From: Allomuricauda ruestringensis DSM 13258
Lineage (GTDB): Bacteria; Bacteroidota; Bacteroidia; Flavobacteriales; Flavobacteriaceae
Length of the DNA: 64,000 bases
Assembly (NCBI RefSeq): GCF_000224085.1
Contig: NC_015945.1
Location: 62,001-126,000 of the forward strand
Direction of reading: 5' to 3'
This document shows positions 44,789-53,769 of the stretch, one piece after another. The notes beneath the pieces are model-generated. The model was not told where the DNA came from, did no database searches, and worked only from the letters and a program-made list of their open reading frames with translations. The position numbers and the translations under genes were made by a program. Each line of letters begins with the position of its first letter. Position 1 is the first letter of the stretch.

Positions 44789-46588
44789 TTACTTGATGGA
44801 TTCCAATATTTGCTCGTCCTTCTGCTTTTTGGAGAAGTTGATGGCGCATTCAATTAGTGCCAAATGCGAGTAAGCTTGCGGGAAGTTACCCAACAACCTT
44901 TTTGTTTTAAAGTCGATATCCTCGCTAAACAGTCCCAAATGGTTACTGTAGCCCAATAAACGCTCAAACTGTTCCAAGGCCTTTTCTTCCTCTCCTATCT
45001 TAAACAATGCATTGATAAACCAAAACGTACAAATGGTGAATGATGAGGAAGGAAGTCCAAAATCATCTTCGTTTTTATATCGGTACAAAAGACCATCATT
45101 ACTAAGCCCATCTTCTATAGCTTTGACAGTATTTACATATTTAGGGTCGCGCGCATGAATAAAACCATAAGGTTCCATTAAAAGTACCGAGGCATCCAAA
45201 TGGCGGGACCCATAACATTGTACAAAGGCATTGATATCACTGTTCCAGGCATTTTCATGGATATCTTCCTTAATTTCCTGCTCAAGGGCCGTCCAGCGTT
45301 CCAGTTTTCGGGTTTTACCGAACATTTGGGCCACTTTTATTGCACGGTCCAAAGCTACCCAACACAACACTTTGGAAAAAGTAAAGTGTTTATCATCTCC
45401 GCGGAATTCCCAAATACCTTTGTCCGGCTCTTTCCAGTGTTTGCCAACAATCCAAACAATTCCTTTGGTAATGCTCCATAATTCCTCCACATTCTCAATA
45501 TCGTTGCTAAAGTTCCTTAACTGCTCATAAATCACATCCATCAAAATGCCATAAATATCATTTTGACGTTGTTTGTAAGCCGCATTACCAACACGAACAG
45601 GTTTGGAGCCTTTGTATCCATCAAAATGATCCAAGGTCTTCTCTGTTAATGTTTTTTCCTTGTTGATACCGTACATGATTTGGAGTTTTTCATCCTTGTC
45701 GGGCATCAAATCAATAATAAACTGGAGATAACGCTTGGCCGAGTTTTTATGTCCAAGTTCCGAAACCACCTTGATTACCATGGATGCATCACGAATCCAG
45801 CAAAAACGGTAATCCCAATTCCTAACCTCACCAATGGTTTCGGGCAAGGATGTGGTCGCTGCCGCCAAAACCGCGCCCGTCTTGTCGTAGGTCAACATTT
45901 TTAGGGTTATGGCGCTCCTAACAATTTCTTCTTTAAACTTTTTGTAGTCTGGTGTCTTTGCAACCCAATCCAACCAATATACCTTGGTGCGTTCCAGTTC
46001 CAGCCCCATTTTATCGGTGGTCGGCATCAATATTTTTTCGTTGTAACGAATCAAAAAATATCCGTCTTCCTCCAAACTTATCTCCTCGCCACCCAAAACG
46101 CGTTCCTTATCAAAAGATGTGTACAGGAACAAGGTATCATATTTTAACTTATGGGTAAGGCTGGCAATAAAATCCTCTTTTACAAAATGCTTGGTTGCAC
46201 CTAACCCATATTCCAATTTAGGGTCATATTTTACCGTGAATTTTGGTGCACCAGAAACATATTTTACATAGCGGATAATCTCTGGCTGCGCCATGTACTT
46301 CCCATGCATTTTATGATGACGGGGCATAAAGTCGTGCAACTCAAAAATATTATCCCCATCGGTAAAGCGTGTGATCAAAATCGCCGTGTTGCGATAATAT
46401 TCCTGTTCAATGGTATAATCCCCCTTGGGATGAATTTCAAAACTGCCGCCTTTTTGTTCATCCAACAGCTTTGCAAATATCGATGTTGAATCGAATTGTG
46501 GCAGACAGCACCAGTCTATGGAGCCTTCTTTGGAAATCAATGCCGCACTCCTGCAATTTCCTATAATTCCGTAATTCAAATTGTCCAT
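44789..46588 (-). CDS. GH15-family glycoside hydrolase (trehalase or glucoamylase-like)
   Basis: 599 aa. An N-terminal beta domain (MDNLNYGIIGNCRSAALISKEGSIDWCCLPQFDSTS; key residues GSIDWCCLP) leads to an (alpha/alpha)6 barrel with VRNWDYRFCWIRDASM, KGIWEFRG and GLFSEDIDF, typical of GH15 proteins of this length. Some actinobacterial GH15 enzymes are trehalases, and the divergent neighbour makes trehalose, so turnover of trehalose is a sensible guess. No signal peptide is seen, so it should be cytoplasmic. It is divergent from the trehalose synthase gene with a 103-bp intergenic region. Confidence 0.88.
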   Translation of the reverse strand: MDNLNYGIIGNCRSAALISKEGSIDWCCLPQFDSTSIFAKLLDEQKGGSFEIHPKGDYTIEQEYYRNTAILITRFTDGDNIFELHDFMPRHHKMHGKYMAQPEIIRYVKYVSGAPKFTVKYDPKLEYGLGATKHFVKEDFIASLTHKLKYDTLFLYTSFDKERVLGGEEISLEEDGYFLIRYNEKILMPTTDKMGLELERTKVYWLDWVAKTPDYKKFKEEIVRSAITLKMLTYDKTGAVLAAATTSLPETIGEVRNWDYRFCWIRDASMVIKVVSELGHKNSAKRYLQFIIDLMPDKDEKLQIMYGINKEKTLTEKTLDHFDGYKGSKPVRVGNAAYKQRQNDIYGILMDVIYEQLRNFSNDIENVEELWSITKGIVWIVGKHWKEPDKGIWEFRGDDKHFTFSKVLCWVALDRAIKVAQMFGKTRKLERWTALEQEIKEDIHENAWNSDINAFVQCYGSRHLDASVLLMEPYGFIHARDPKYVNTVKAIEDGLSNDGLLYRYKNEDDFGLPSSSFTICTFWFINALFKIGEEEKALEQFERLLGYSNHLGLFSEDIDFKTKRLLGNFPQAYSHLALIECAINFSKKQKDEQILESIK

Positions 46589-46691
46589 AGGTCAAAAATT
46601 CTCAAAAGGGTTAGAATGAATTGGTTTTGCGCTCGAATTTCCCGAATTTTAAAGAAACAAAAAATTAAAATACGTCAAAAATCATCCTTTT

Positions 46692-48902
46692 ATGGGCAAA
46701 ACTATCATAATCTCAAATCGATTACCCGTTCAATTACAAATTAGCAACGGAACCCTTAATGCGATTCCAAGTGTTGGAGGTTTGGCTACGGGGATGAAAT
46801 CCGTACATAGCGGAGGCGAAAGCCTTTGGATAGGTTGGTCCGGATTAACGGACGAGGACACACCCAAAGAACTGGAGAGTGATATTGACAGCGCCTTAAA
46901 GGAACATGGTTGCGCCAAGGTAAAGCTCAATTCCGATGAAATTGATGGTTTTTACTACGGTTTCAGCAATAGGACCATTTGGCCCCTGTTCCATTATTTT
47001 TTGAAATATTCCGAATTTGAACTGAATTATTGGGACACCTATAAAAAGGTAAACCAGAAATTTGCCGATGCCATTATAAAAAATTCGGACGAGGACGACA
47101 CTATTTGGATCCATGATTACCAATTGATGCTAGTTCCACAAATGGTGCGCGAAAAGCGTCCCGATACCACAATCGGATTCTTTTTACATATTCCCTTCCC
47201 CTCTTTTGAAATATTCCGAACATTGCCTTGGCGTGATGAAATTTTGGAAGGACTGTTGGGCTCTGACCTTATAGGATTCCATACCTACGATTACGAAAGA
47301 CACTTTTTAAGCTCAGTTCGAAGGCTTATAGGATTGGATGTAAGTTTCAACGAGATTTATTTGGACAATCGGGTCATTAAAGTGGATTCCTTCCCTATGG
47401 GAATAGATTACAAAAAATTCAGGGATGCTGCAATCTCGCATGAATCCAAAAGCCAAGATGAACGAAGTGATCTTCAGGTCAGGCTGGATAACCACAAAGC
47501 CTCGGCCCCAGATACCAAGCTCATCCTTTCCATAGACCGATTGGATTATAGCAAGGGCATTGCAAAACGTATCAATGCTTTTGAGTACTTCCTTCAAAAA
47601 TACCCCGAATACAAAGAAAAGGTGAGGTTGATCATCTTAGCTGTGCCATCTCGCTCCAACGTACCTCAATATCAACTGCTAAAAAAAGAGGTTGACGAAC
47701 TGGTCGGAAGGATCAATGGGGAATTGTCCACCATAAATTGGACCCCGATCTGGTACTTCTACCGTTCCTTGCCATTCGAAAGCTTGATCGACCTTTATAC
47801 TTCCAGCGACATTGCATGGCTTACACCGCTCAGGGACGGAATGAACTTGGTCGCCAAAGAATATATCGCCACACGAACGGACAAATCCGGAGTACTTATT
47901 TTAAGTGAAATGGCCGGTTCCGCATACGAAATGAACGAAGCCCTGTTGATCAATCCCAATAACTTTGAGCAACAAGCGGATACCTTAAAAAGAGCCTTTA
48001 ACATGCCTATGGAGGAGCAAGTTTCCAGAAACACTTTTTTACAAAAAAGATTGGAACGCTACAATGTGGAGGTCTGGGCGAATGAATTTATGAACGCCCT
48101 AAAAGAAAATAGGGATTTGGGCCAAGCCTTTATTTCCGAAAAAATGTCGCCACAAATCCTTATGTCCATTGAAGAAGCTTATACAGCATCGAAAAAACGC
48201 TTGTTGTTCTTGGATTATGATGGAACCTTGGCCGGCTTTCACAAAGACCCCCAACAAGCTTCCCCGGATGAAGAATTATATGAGCTATTGGACGAATTGC
48301 ACCAGCAAAAGAACACCACTGTATTTTTAATAAGCGGAAGGGACAAAGAAACCTTTGGCCGTTGGTTTTTGCCCAAAAAATATAATATGATCGTAGAACA
48401 TGGGGTGTGGATTTCCAGAAACGGCGATGACTTTAAGTTGCTGGAACAAGTTAAAAGTGGATGGATGAGCAAAATAAGACCAGTTTTGGAATCTTTCGTA
48501 GATAGAACCCCTGGCTCCTTTATCGAGGAAAAAAATTATTCCCTAGCTTGGCATTACAGAAACACCGATCCCGATTTTGGTACAAAAAGAGCAACAGAAC
48601 TCAATACTGTTTTACGTAGTTTAATCGGGAATGACGATATTAGCGTTTTGAACGGCAACAAGGTCATGGAGGTAAAAAGCAGCAATGTAAACAAAGGTAG
48701 GGCCGCCACGAGAATGTTGAGTGAGGATGATTATGACTTTGTATTTGCTATAGGTGATGACTGGACGGATGAATTTATGTTCCAAGAACTACCCGATTCA
48801 GCGGTTACCGTGAAAGTAGGACTCAAGAAAACACAAGCCAAATACCATGTGGAAAACACCAAAAGAGTACGGCAACTTTTAAAACGTTTTACAAAACAAT
48901 GA
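46692..48902 (+). CDS. Fused trehalose-6-phosphate synthase/trehalose-6-phosphatase
   Basis: 736 aa. N-terminal GT20 synthase (about 1-475): SNRLPVQLQ, the HDYQLMLVPQM motif, and SRNVPQYQ-like substrate-binding segments, with DGMNLVAKEY. C-terminal HAD phosphatase (about 500-736): motif I LDYDGTLAGF (residue 509), an ISGRDKETF block, and IGDDWTDEFMF. It makes trehalose from UDP-glucose and glucose-6-phosphate in one chain, an arrangement known in Bacteroidetes. It overlaps the next gene by 4 bp. Trehalose would act as an osmolyte or stress protectant. Confidence 0.96.
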   Translation: MGKTIIISNRLPVQLQISNGTLNAIPSVGGLATGMKSVHSGGESLWIGWSGLTDEDTPKELESDIDSALKEHGCAKVKLNSDEIDGFYYGFSNRTIWPLFHYFLKYSEFELNYWDTYKKVNQKFADAIIKNSDEDDTIWIHDYQLMLVPQMVREKRPDTTIGFFLHIPFPSFEIFRTLPWRDEILEGLLGSDLIGFHTYDYERHFLSSVRRLIGLDVSFNEIYLDNRVIKVDSFPMGIDYKKFRDAAISHESKSQDERSDLQVRLDNHKASAPDTKLILSIDRLDYSKGIAKRINAFEYFLQKYPEYKEKVRLIILAVPSRSNVPQYQLLKKEVDELVGRINGELSTINWTPIWYFYRSLPFESLIDLYTSSDIAWLTPLRDGMNLVAKEYIATRTDKSGVLILSEMAGSAYEMNEALLINPNNFEQQADTLKRAFNMPMEEQVSRNTFLQKRLERYNVEVWANEFMNALKENRDLGQAFISEKMSPQILMSIEEAYTASKKRLLFLDYDGTLAGFHKDPQQASPDEELYELLDELHQQKNTTVFLISGRDKETFGRWFLPKKYNMIVEHGVWISRNGDDFKLLEQVKSGWMSKIRPVLESFVDRTPGSFIEEKNYSLAWHYRNTDPDFGTKRATELNTVLRSLIGNDDISVLNGNKVMEVKSSNVNKGRAATRMLSEDDYDFVFAIGDDWTDEFMFQELPDSAVTVKVGLKKTQAKYHVENTKRVRQLLKRFTKQ

Positions 48903-50419
48903 CACGAGGTTTTTTTTTGATTTGCTTATTATTGGTAAGCGCTCTAGGCTGGGCGCAGACTGATACGGAGGTCTATCTTTTTGACCTTAAAGTGAAAAAT
49001 GGAAAACCAACCCTGTCCAATCCAAAAAATATTTCCAACAATCCCGGTTACGACAACCAACCCTCTTTTTGGGATGATGATTCTGTTTTGTTTGCCTCAA
49101 CAAGACAAGACCAAACAGATGTTCTTCAATTTAATGTGAATGAGGGCAGTACCTCTTCTTGGTTGACCTATACCACGGCAGGAAGCGAATATTCTCCCCT
49201 TCGCATCCCTGGTAAAAATGCCATTTCCGCAATTCGGTTGGATTTAGATGGCCTGCAACGCTTGTACGAATATGATTTTGAAACAAGCGAATCGACCCCG
49301 ATCACAGATGTAAAGATTGGATACCATGTTTGGTTTAACGACCACATTTTGGTAGCTACTGTTTTGATGGAAAATCGAATGGACTTAAAAGTCATAGACC
49401 TTGAAAAAGGGACACAACAAACCGTTCAGCAAAACGTAGGACGTTCGTTGCATAAAATACCGGGTACGGATCTTATTAGTTTTATAAGCAAGAAGAAGAT
49501 TTGGGAAATAATGTCTTTGGACCCCAAGACGGGTGAATCAAAGAAAATAGCCAACACCTATGCCCAAGAAGAAGATATTTGTTGGTTGGATAAAAACACC
49601 ATCATCACCGGAGCGGGTAAAATGCTTTTGACAAAGAAACTAAGTTCAGATGCTGATTGGGAAACCATCATTGAGTTTCCACAAGAGGAAATCAATAACA
49701 TTAGCCGTATTGCTATCAGCCCAAACAGTAAACGATTAGCATTTGTTGCCGAGGAATCGCCTGCGAAAATCATTCAAAAACAAGTAAAAGCCTTTAATAG
49801 CCGAGATTTAGATGGATTCGCAGCCTGCTTTGTAGATGATGTACTGGTCAGCCGTTTTCCCAATGAGAAAATGTATCAGGGCAATATCACAATGAGGGAC
49901 AACTACGAACGCTTCTTCGAAAACGTAAAATCTTCGAGCGTAGAAGTGGTGAACCGCATCATCCTCGGAAACACCATAATAGATGAGGAAAAAACCAAAG
50001 TAGATGGCAGGGACGGACACCAAGTCGCCATCTATAAAGTGGAAAATGGATTGATTACCTCCATGACCTTTATTTTCCCCGATGGGCCCTTGACCGATGC
50101 CGAAAGTATTGTACAGGAACAATTGGAAGCATACAACAATAGGGATATCGAGGCTTTTGCCGATACTTATGCCAATGCGATTGAGCTATATAATTTTCCA
50201 CAATCGCTTAATCTAAAGGGTAGATCCAAACTTACACAACGGTACGGTTCCTTTTTTGAGAATACCCCGGATTTGCATTGTGAAATACAAAACAGAATCG
50301 TGATCGGAAATAAGGTGATTGACCATGAATCCGTAACCGTTAACGGAATGGTTGTAAAGGCCATTGCCATTTATGAAGTGGAAAATGGCGAAATTGCCAA
50401 GGTTACATTCATCAAATAA
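48899..50419 (+). CDS. Secreted propeller protein with two SnoaL-like domains
   Basis: 506 aa. The signal peptide covers about 1-19 (LGWAQ). Residues about 20-285 resemble a TolB-like beta-propeller (DVLQFNVNEG, PSFWDDDSVLFASTRQ, RIAISPNSKRLAFVAEE). Two similar SnoaL/NTF2-like domains follow: KIIQKQVKAFNSRDLDGFAACF (about 290) and SIVQEQLEAYNNRDIEAFADTY (about 403). The two domains look like an internal duplication. It overlaps the trehalose gene by 4 bp, so they are translationally coupled, but no functional link is known. It may instead be an exported ligand-binding or scaffold protein. Confidence 0.8.
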   Translation: MTRGFFLICLLLVSALGWAQTDTEVYLFDLKVKNGKPTLSNPKNISNNPGYDNQPSFWDDDSVLFASTRQDQTDVLQFNVNEGSTSSWLTYTTAGSEYSPLRIPGKNAISAIRLDLDGLQRLYEYDFETSESTPITDVKIGYHVWFNDHILVATVLMENRMDLKVIDLEKGTQQTVQQNVGRSLHKIPGTDLISFISKKKIWEIMSLDPKTGESKKIANTYAQEEDICWLDKNTIITGAGKMLLTKKLSSDADWETIIEFPQEEINNISRIAISPNSKRLAFVAEESPAKIIQKQVKAFNSRDLDGFAACFVDDVLVSRFPNEKMYQGNITMRDNYERFFENVKSSSVEVVNRIILGNTIIDEEKTKVDGRDGHQVAIYKVENGLITSMTFIFPDGPLTDAESIVQEQLEAYNNRDIEAFADTYANAIELYNFPQSLNLKGRSKLTQRYGSFFENTPDLHCEIQNRIVIGNKVIDHESVTVNGMVVKAIAIYEVENGEIAKVTFIK

Positions 50420-50456
50420 TTTTTATAGCATTTTAAACTAACTAAATCTCACAAAA

Positions 50457-51788
50457 ATGAAAAAAGTACTTACGCTCTTATTGTTAACCATCACATCCAT
50501 TGGTTTTTCCCAAACCGATACCCGGATGTACGACATCATCAATTCCGTATCGGTGGATCGTATTGAGAGTGATGTGACCACCCTCGTTAATTTTGGCACA
50601 AGGCACACCTTGAGCGATACCGTTTCACAAACCCGAGGAATTGGTGCCGCAAGGAGATGGATTAAGTCAGAATTTGACAAAATTTCTTCCAATTGTGGAG
50701 ACTGTTTGGAAGTGTTTTATCAAAAAAACCTGATTGAAGAAGGGGATAACGCCCGGATAGTCAAAGATGTTGAAGTTGTAAACGTAGTAGCGATTCAGCG
50801 TGGAACCAAGTTTCCGAACCGCTTTATTATTATGAGCGGTGATATTGATTCACGCGTAAGCGATCCAACCAATTACACTTCCGATTCTCCTGGAGCCAAC
50901 GACAATGCAAGTGGTATGGCGGGCACCATTGAAGCCTCGCGAGTGCTCTCCAAGTATAAATTTAAAAGCAGCATCATTTACGTTGGTCTTTCGGGTGAAG
51001 AGCAAGGACTTTATGGAGGAAAAGGCTTGGCTGCTTACGCTAAGGAAAAAGGCTGGGACATTGTGGGTATCCTCAACAACGATATGATTGGAAACATCAC
51101 CGGTGTGGACGGTGTGGTGAGCAATAGGGATTTTCGCATATTCTCGGAACCCGTTCCACCTACCGAAACCGAACAAGAGCGAAGAGCAAGACGTTTTTAT
51201 GGTGGCGAAGTAGATGGTATCTCCCGCCAATTGGCCAGATATGTGTACAAAACCACAAAGACCTATATGCCCGAAATGAACCCCATGATGATTTACCGAT
51301 TGGACAGATTTGGACGTGGTGGTCATCACAGACCTTTTAATGATGCAGGATACGCAGGCATTCGTATTATGGAGGCCCATGAAAATTACACACAGCAGCA
51401 TCAAGATATTCGTGTAGAAGATGGCATCGCCTATGGTGATGTGTTGGAACACGTAAATTTTGAATATGCCAAAAAACTCACAGCGGTCAATGCCATTAAC
51501 CTAGCTTCTATTGCATGGGCTCCGCCAGCTCCCGAAACCGTTGAAATTGGTGGTATTGTGGAACCTAGCGCCAAACTAAGATGGAGCAAGGTGGATGGGG
51601 CCGTTGGCTATAAAATCTATTGGAGGGATACCACCTCACCCACTTGGGACAATTTTAAATATGTTGGCGATGTTAACGAACATACCTTGGAAGGCGTAGT
51701 TATTGATAATTACTTCTTTGGAGTGGCCGCTGTTGGTAAGGATGGGCACGAAAGCCCAGTGGTTTTCCCAAATAAAGTTTTTAGATAA
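50457..51788 (+). CDS. M28-family metallopeptidase with C-terminal FN3-like domain
   Basis: 443 aa with an N-terminal signal peptide (about 1-19). The zinc aminopeptidase domain has PGANDNASGMAGTIEASRVL (about residues 145-164; Asp ligand), SGEEQGLYG (about 179-187, catalytic Glu pair) and ILNNDMIGN (Asp ligand), with a His in RGGHHRPFND. The final about 95 residues form a fibronectin-like strand-rich domain (SAKLRWSKVDGAVGYKIYWRD). Probably a secreted aminopeptidase or dipeptidase. An M1 peptidase follows 187 bp downstream, suggesting coordinated peptide use. Confidence 0.9.
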   Translation: MKKVLTLLLLTITSIGFSQTDTRMYDIINSVSVDRIESDVTTLVNFGTRHTLSDTVSQTRGIGAARRWIKSEFDKISSNCGDCLEVFYQKNLIEEGDNARIVKDVEVVNVVAIQRGTKFPNRFIIMSGDIDSRVSDPTNYTSDSPGANDNASGMAGTIEASRVLSKYKFKSSIIYVGLSGEEQGLYGGKGLAAYAKEKGWDIVGILNNDMIGNITGVDGVVSNRDFRIFSEPVPPTETEQERRARRFYGGEVDGISRQLARYVYKTTKTYMPEMNPMMIYRLDRFGRGGHHRPFNDAGYAGIRIMEAHENYTQQHQDIRVEDGIAYGDVLEHVNFEYAKKLTAVNAINLASIAWAPPAPETVEIGGIVEPSAKLRWSKVDGAVGYKIYWRDTTSPTWDNFKYVGDVNEHTLEGVVIDNYFFGVAAVGKDGHESPVVFPNKVFR

Positions 51789-51809
51789 GATTTTAACACA
51801 TGTAACAAT

Positions 51810-51870
51810 TTAAATGTCATTCCTGCTGACCCCTGAGCGAAGTCGAAGGGAAGCAGGAATCCATCAAGTG
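51810..51870. repeat. Dispersed repeat fragment between peptidase genes
   Basis: TGTCATTCCTGCTGACCCC, CTGAGCGAAGTCGAAGGGA and GCAGGAATCC are parts of an imperfect palindrome. The CTGAGCGAAGTCGAAG piece recurs at about 6653 and, reversed, in purL at 33619. Confidence 0.65.
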
Positions 51871-51974
51871 CGGAATGGCAAGTTTTATCAAAAAAGGTGT
51901 AGAAACTGAACATACCACAATGCAAGCATATATCTGCAATTTAAACAGGATTTTATTTTTAACTAAACATAAAT

Positions 51975-53585
51975 ATGAAGCAAACTTTTTTTCTAATTTT
52001 CCTATTGGGGTTGAGCATTGTATCTGCACAAAATTTTACTAAACAAGACACTTTAAGGGGCAGCATAACTCCAGAAAGGGAATGGTGGGATTTGAACTAC
52101 TACCACCTCAACGTGAAGGTGGAACCCTCCAATAAGTTTATCTCGGGGCACAATGTTGTTCGGTACAAGGTTTTGGAAGAGGCCAAAATACTTCAAATTG
52201 ACCTACAGGAACCCATGAAAATTGAATCCATCACACAAGACGGTAAAAAATTAAAATACACTTCTGCAGGAAACGCTCATTTCATCAAACTAAAGAAAAA
52301 ACAGATCCCCGGTGAGTTCAATGAACTAAAAATAGAATACTCAGGGCATCCTAGAGAAGCAGTAAGAGCTCCTTGGGATGGAGGTTTTTCTTGGAAAGAG
52401 GATGGCAGTGCCAACCCTTTTGTCGCTACATCGTGCCAAGGTTTGGGTGCCAGTGTTTGGTGGCCAAACAAGGATCACATGTACGATGAGGTGGACAGTA
52501 TGCGGATAAGTGCAACCGTTCCCAAAGATTTAATGGATGTGTCCAATGGACAATTGGAAAGTGTTGAGGACAAGGGTGATTTTAAAACCTATAATTGGGT
52601 GGTGAAGAACCCCATCAATAACTACGGGGTCAATGTAAATATCGGGAATTACACGCATTTTGGAGAAATGTATGAGGGCGAGAAGGGCCCGTTGCAACTG
52701 GATTACTACGTGTTGCCCAATAACTTGGAAAAAGCCAAAAAACAATTTGTCCAAACCCCAATGATGCTCAGAGCTTTTGAACATTGGTTTGGCCCCTACC
52801 CTTTTTACGAAGATGGTTTTAAATTGGTGGAAGTGCCTTATTTGGGTATGGAACACCAAAGCTCGGTTACCTATGGTAACAAATATGAAAATGGTTATTT
52901 GGGTCGGGATTTATCGGGCACCGGTTGGGGTCTACAATTCGATTTTATTATTATCCATGAGGCAGGACACGAATGGTTTGCCAACAACATTACCTACAAA
53001 GATGTTGCCGATATGTGGGTACACGAAGGGTTTACGGCCTATTCCGAAAATCTGTACCTCGATTATCATTTTGGTAAAAAAGTATCTGCCGAATATGTTA
53101 TCGGAACACGTGCCAATATCCAAAACGACCGTCCTATCATTGGACCTTATGGAGTAAACAAAGAGGGCTCGGGAGATATGTATTACAAGGGTGCCAACAT
53201 ATTGCACACCCTACGCCAATTGGTGGATGATGATGAAAAATGGCGTCAAATATTAAGAGGGCTCAACAAGGATTTTTATCACCAAACAGTGACTACCAAA
53301 CAGATTGAGGAATATTTAAGTGAAAAATCGGGAAAGGATTTATCCGCTTTCTTTGATCAATATTTGCGTACTACCCTAATTCCAAAACTGGAATATAAAA
53401 TTGAAGATGGCTCTATTACCTATCGATATGTTGATGTGGTAAAAGATTTTGATATGCCCATCAAAATAACTGTAGATGGTTCGGAGAAGCGGTTATTTCC
53501 CAATACCGAATGGAAAACTGAACAATTGGAGGGAACCAAAATTGTTTTTGATAAGAACTTCTACATCGAGACCAAAAAGATGTAG
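51975..53585 (+). CDS. M1-family metallopeptidase, secreted
   Basis: 536 aa. A signal peptide (about 1-18, SAQ) is followed by the beta-saddle N-terminal domain. The zinc site is HEAGHEWFANNITYKDVAD (HExxH at about 329-333) with the third ligand Glu in VHEGFTAYSE about 20 residues on. A GMEHQSS motif corresponds to the GAMEN-like exopeptidase loop. It lacks the long C-terminal helical domain of aminopeptidase N, as many Bacteroidetes M1 proteins do. It is likely a periplasmic aminopeptidase. Confidence 0.93.
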   Translation: MKQTFFLIFLLGLSIVSAQNFTKQDTLRGSITPEREWWDLNYYHLNVKVEPSNKFISGHNVVRYKVLEEAKILQIDLQEPMKIESITQDGKKLKYTSAGNAHFIKLKKKQIPGEFNELKIEYSGHPREAVRAPWDGGFSWKEDGSANPFVATSCQGLGASVWWPNKDHMYDEVDSMRISATVPKDLMDVSNGQLESVEDKGDFKTYNWVVKNPINNYGVNVNIGNYTHFGEMYEGEKGPLQLDYYVLPNNLEKAKKQFVQTPMMLRAFEHWFGPYPFYEDGFKLVEVPYLGMEHQSSVTYGNKYENGYLGRDLSGTGWGLQFDFIIIHEAGHEWFANNITYKDVADMWVHEGFTAYSENLYLDYHFGKKVSAEYVIGTRANIQNDRPIIGPYGVNKEGSGDMYYKGANILHTLRQLVDDDEKWRQILRGLNKDFYHQTVTTKQIEEYLSEKSGKDLSAFFDQYLRTTLIPKLEYKIEDGSITYRYVDVVKDFDMPIKITVDGSEKRLFPNTEWKTEQLEGTKIVFDKNFYIETKKM

Positions 53586-53607
53586 TCCGAAAAACTTTTA
53601 CTAAAAC

Positions 53608-53745
53608 AAAGAGGCTGTCTAAAATGTCGATTTTCGTCAACCTGAACTTGATTCAGGTTCTCATAGTGATTTGTTAATCAGTATGATGAGATTCTGAAAT
53701 AAATTCAGAATGACGTGTTTCAATACTTTTTAGACAACCTCTTTT
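53608..53745. repeat. 138-bp MITE-like element with 17-bp inverted ends
   Basis: AAAGAGGCTGTCTAAAA (53608-53624) and TTTTAGACAACCTCTTT (53729-53745) are inverted, matching at 16 of 17 positions. Inside are two palindromes: CCTGAACTTGATTCAGG (related to 30212-30228) and TTCTGAA-N6-TTCAGAA. It has no coding potential and separates convergent genes. It may be an unused MITE or an elaborate bidirectional terminator. Confidence 0.75.
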
Positions 53746-53769
53746 ATAGTTGCTATATAGCGGTGTTCA

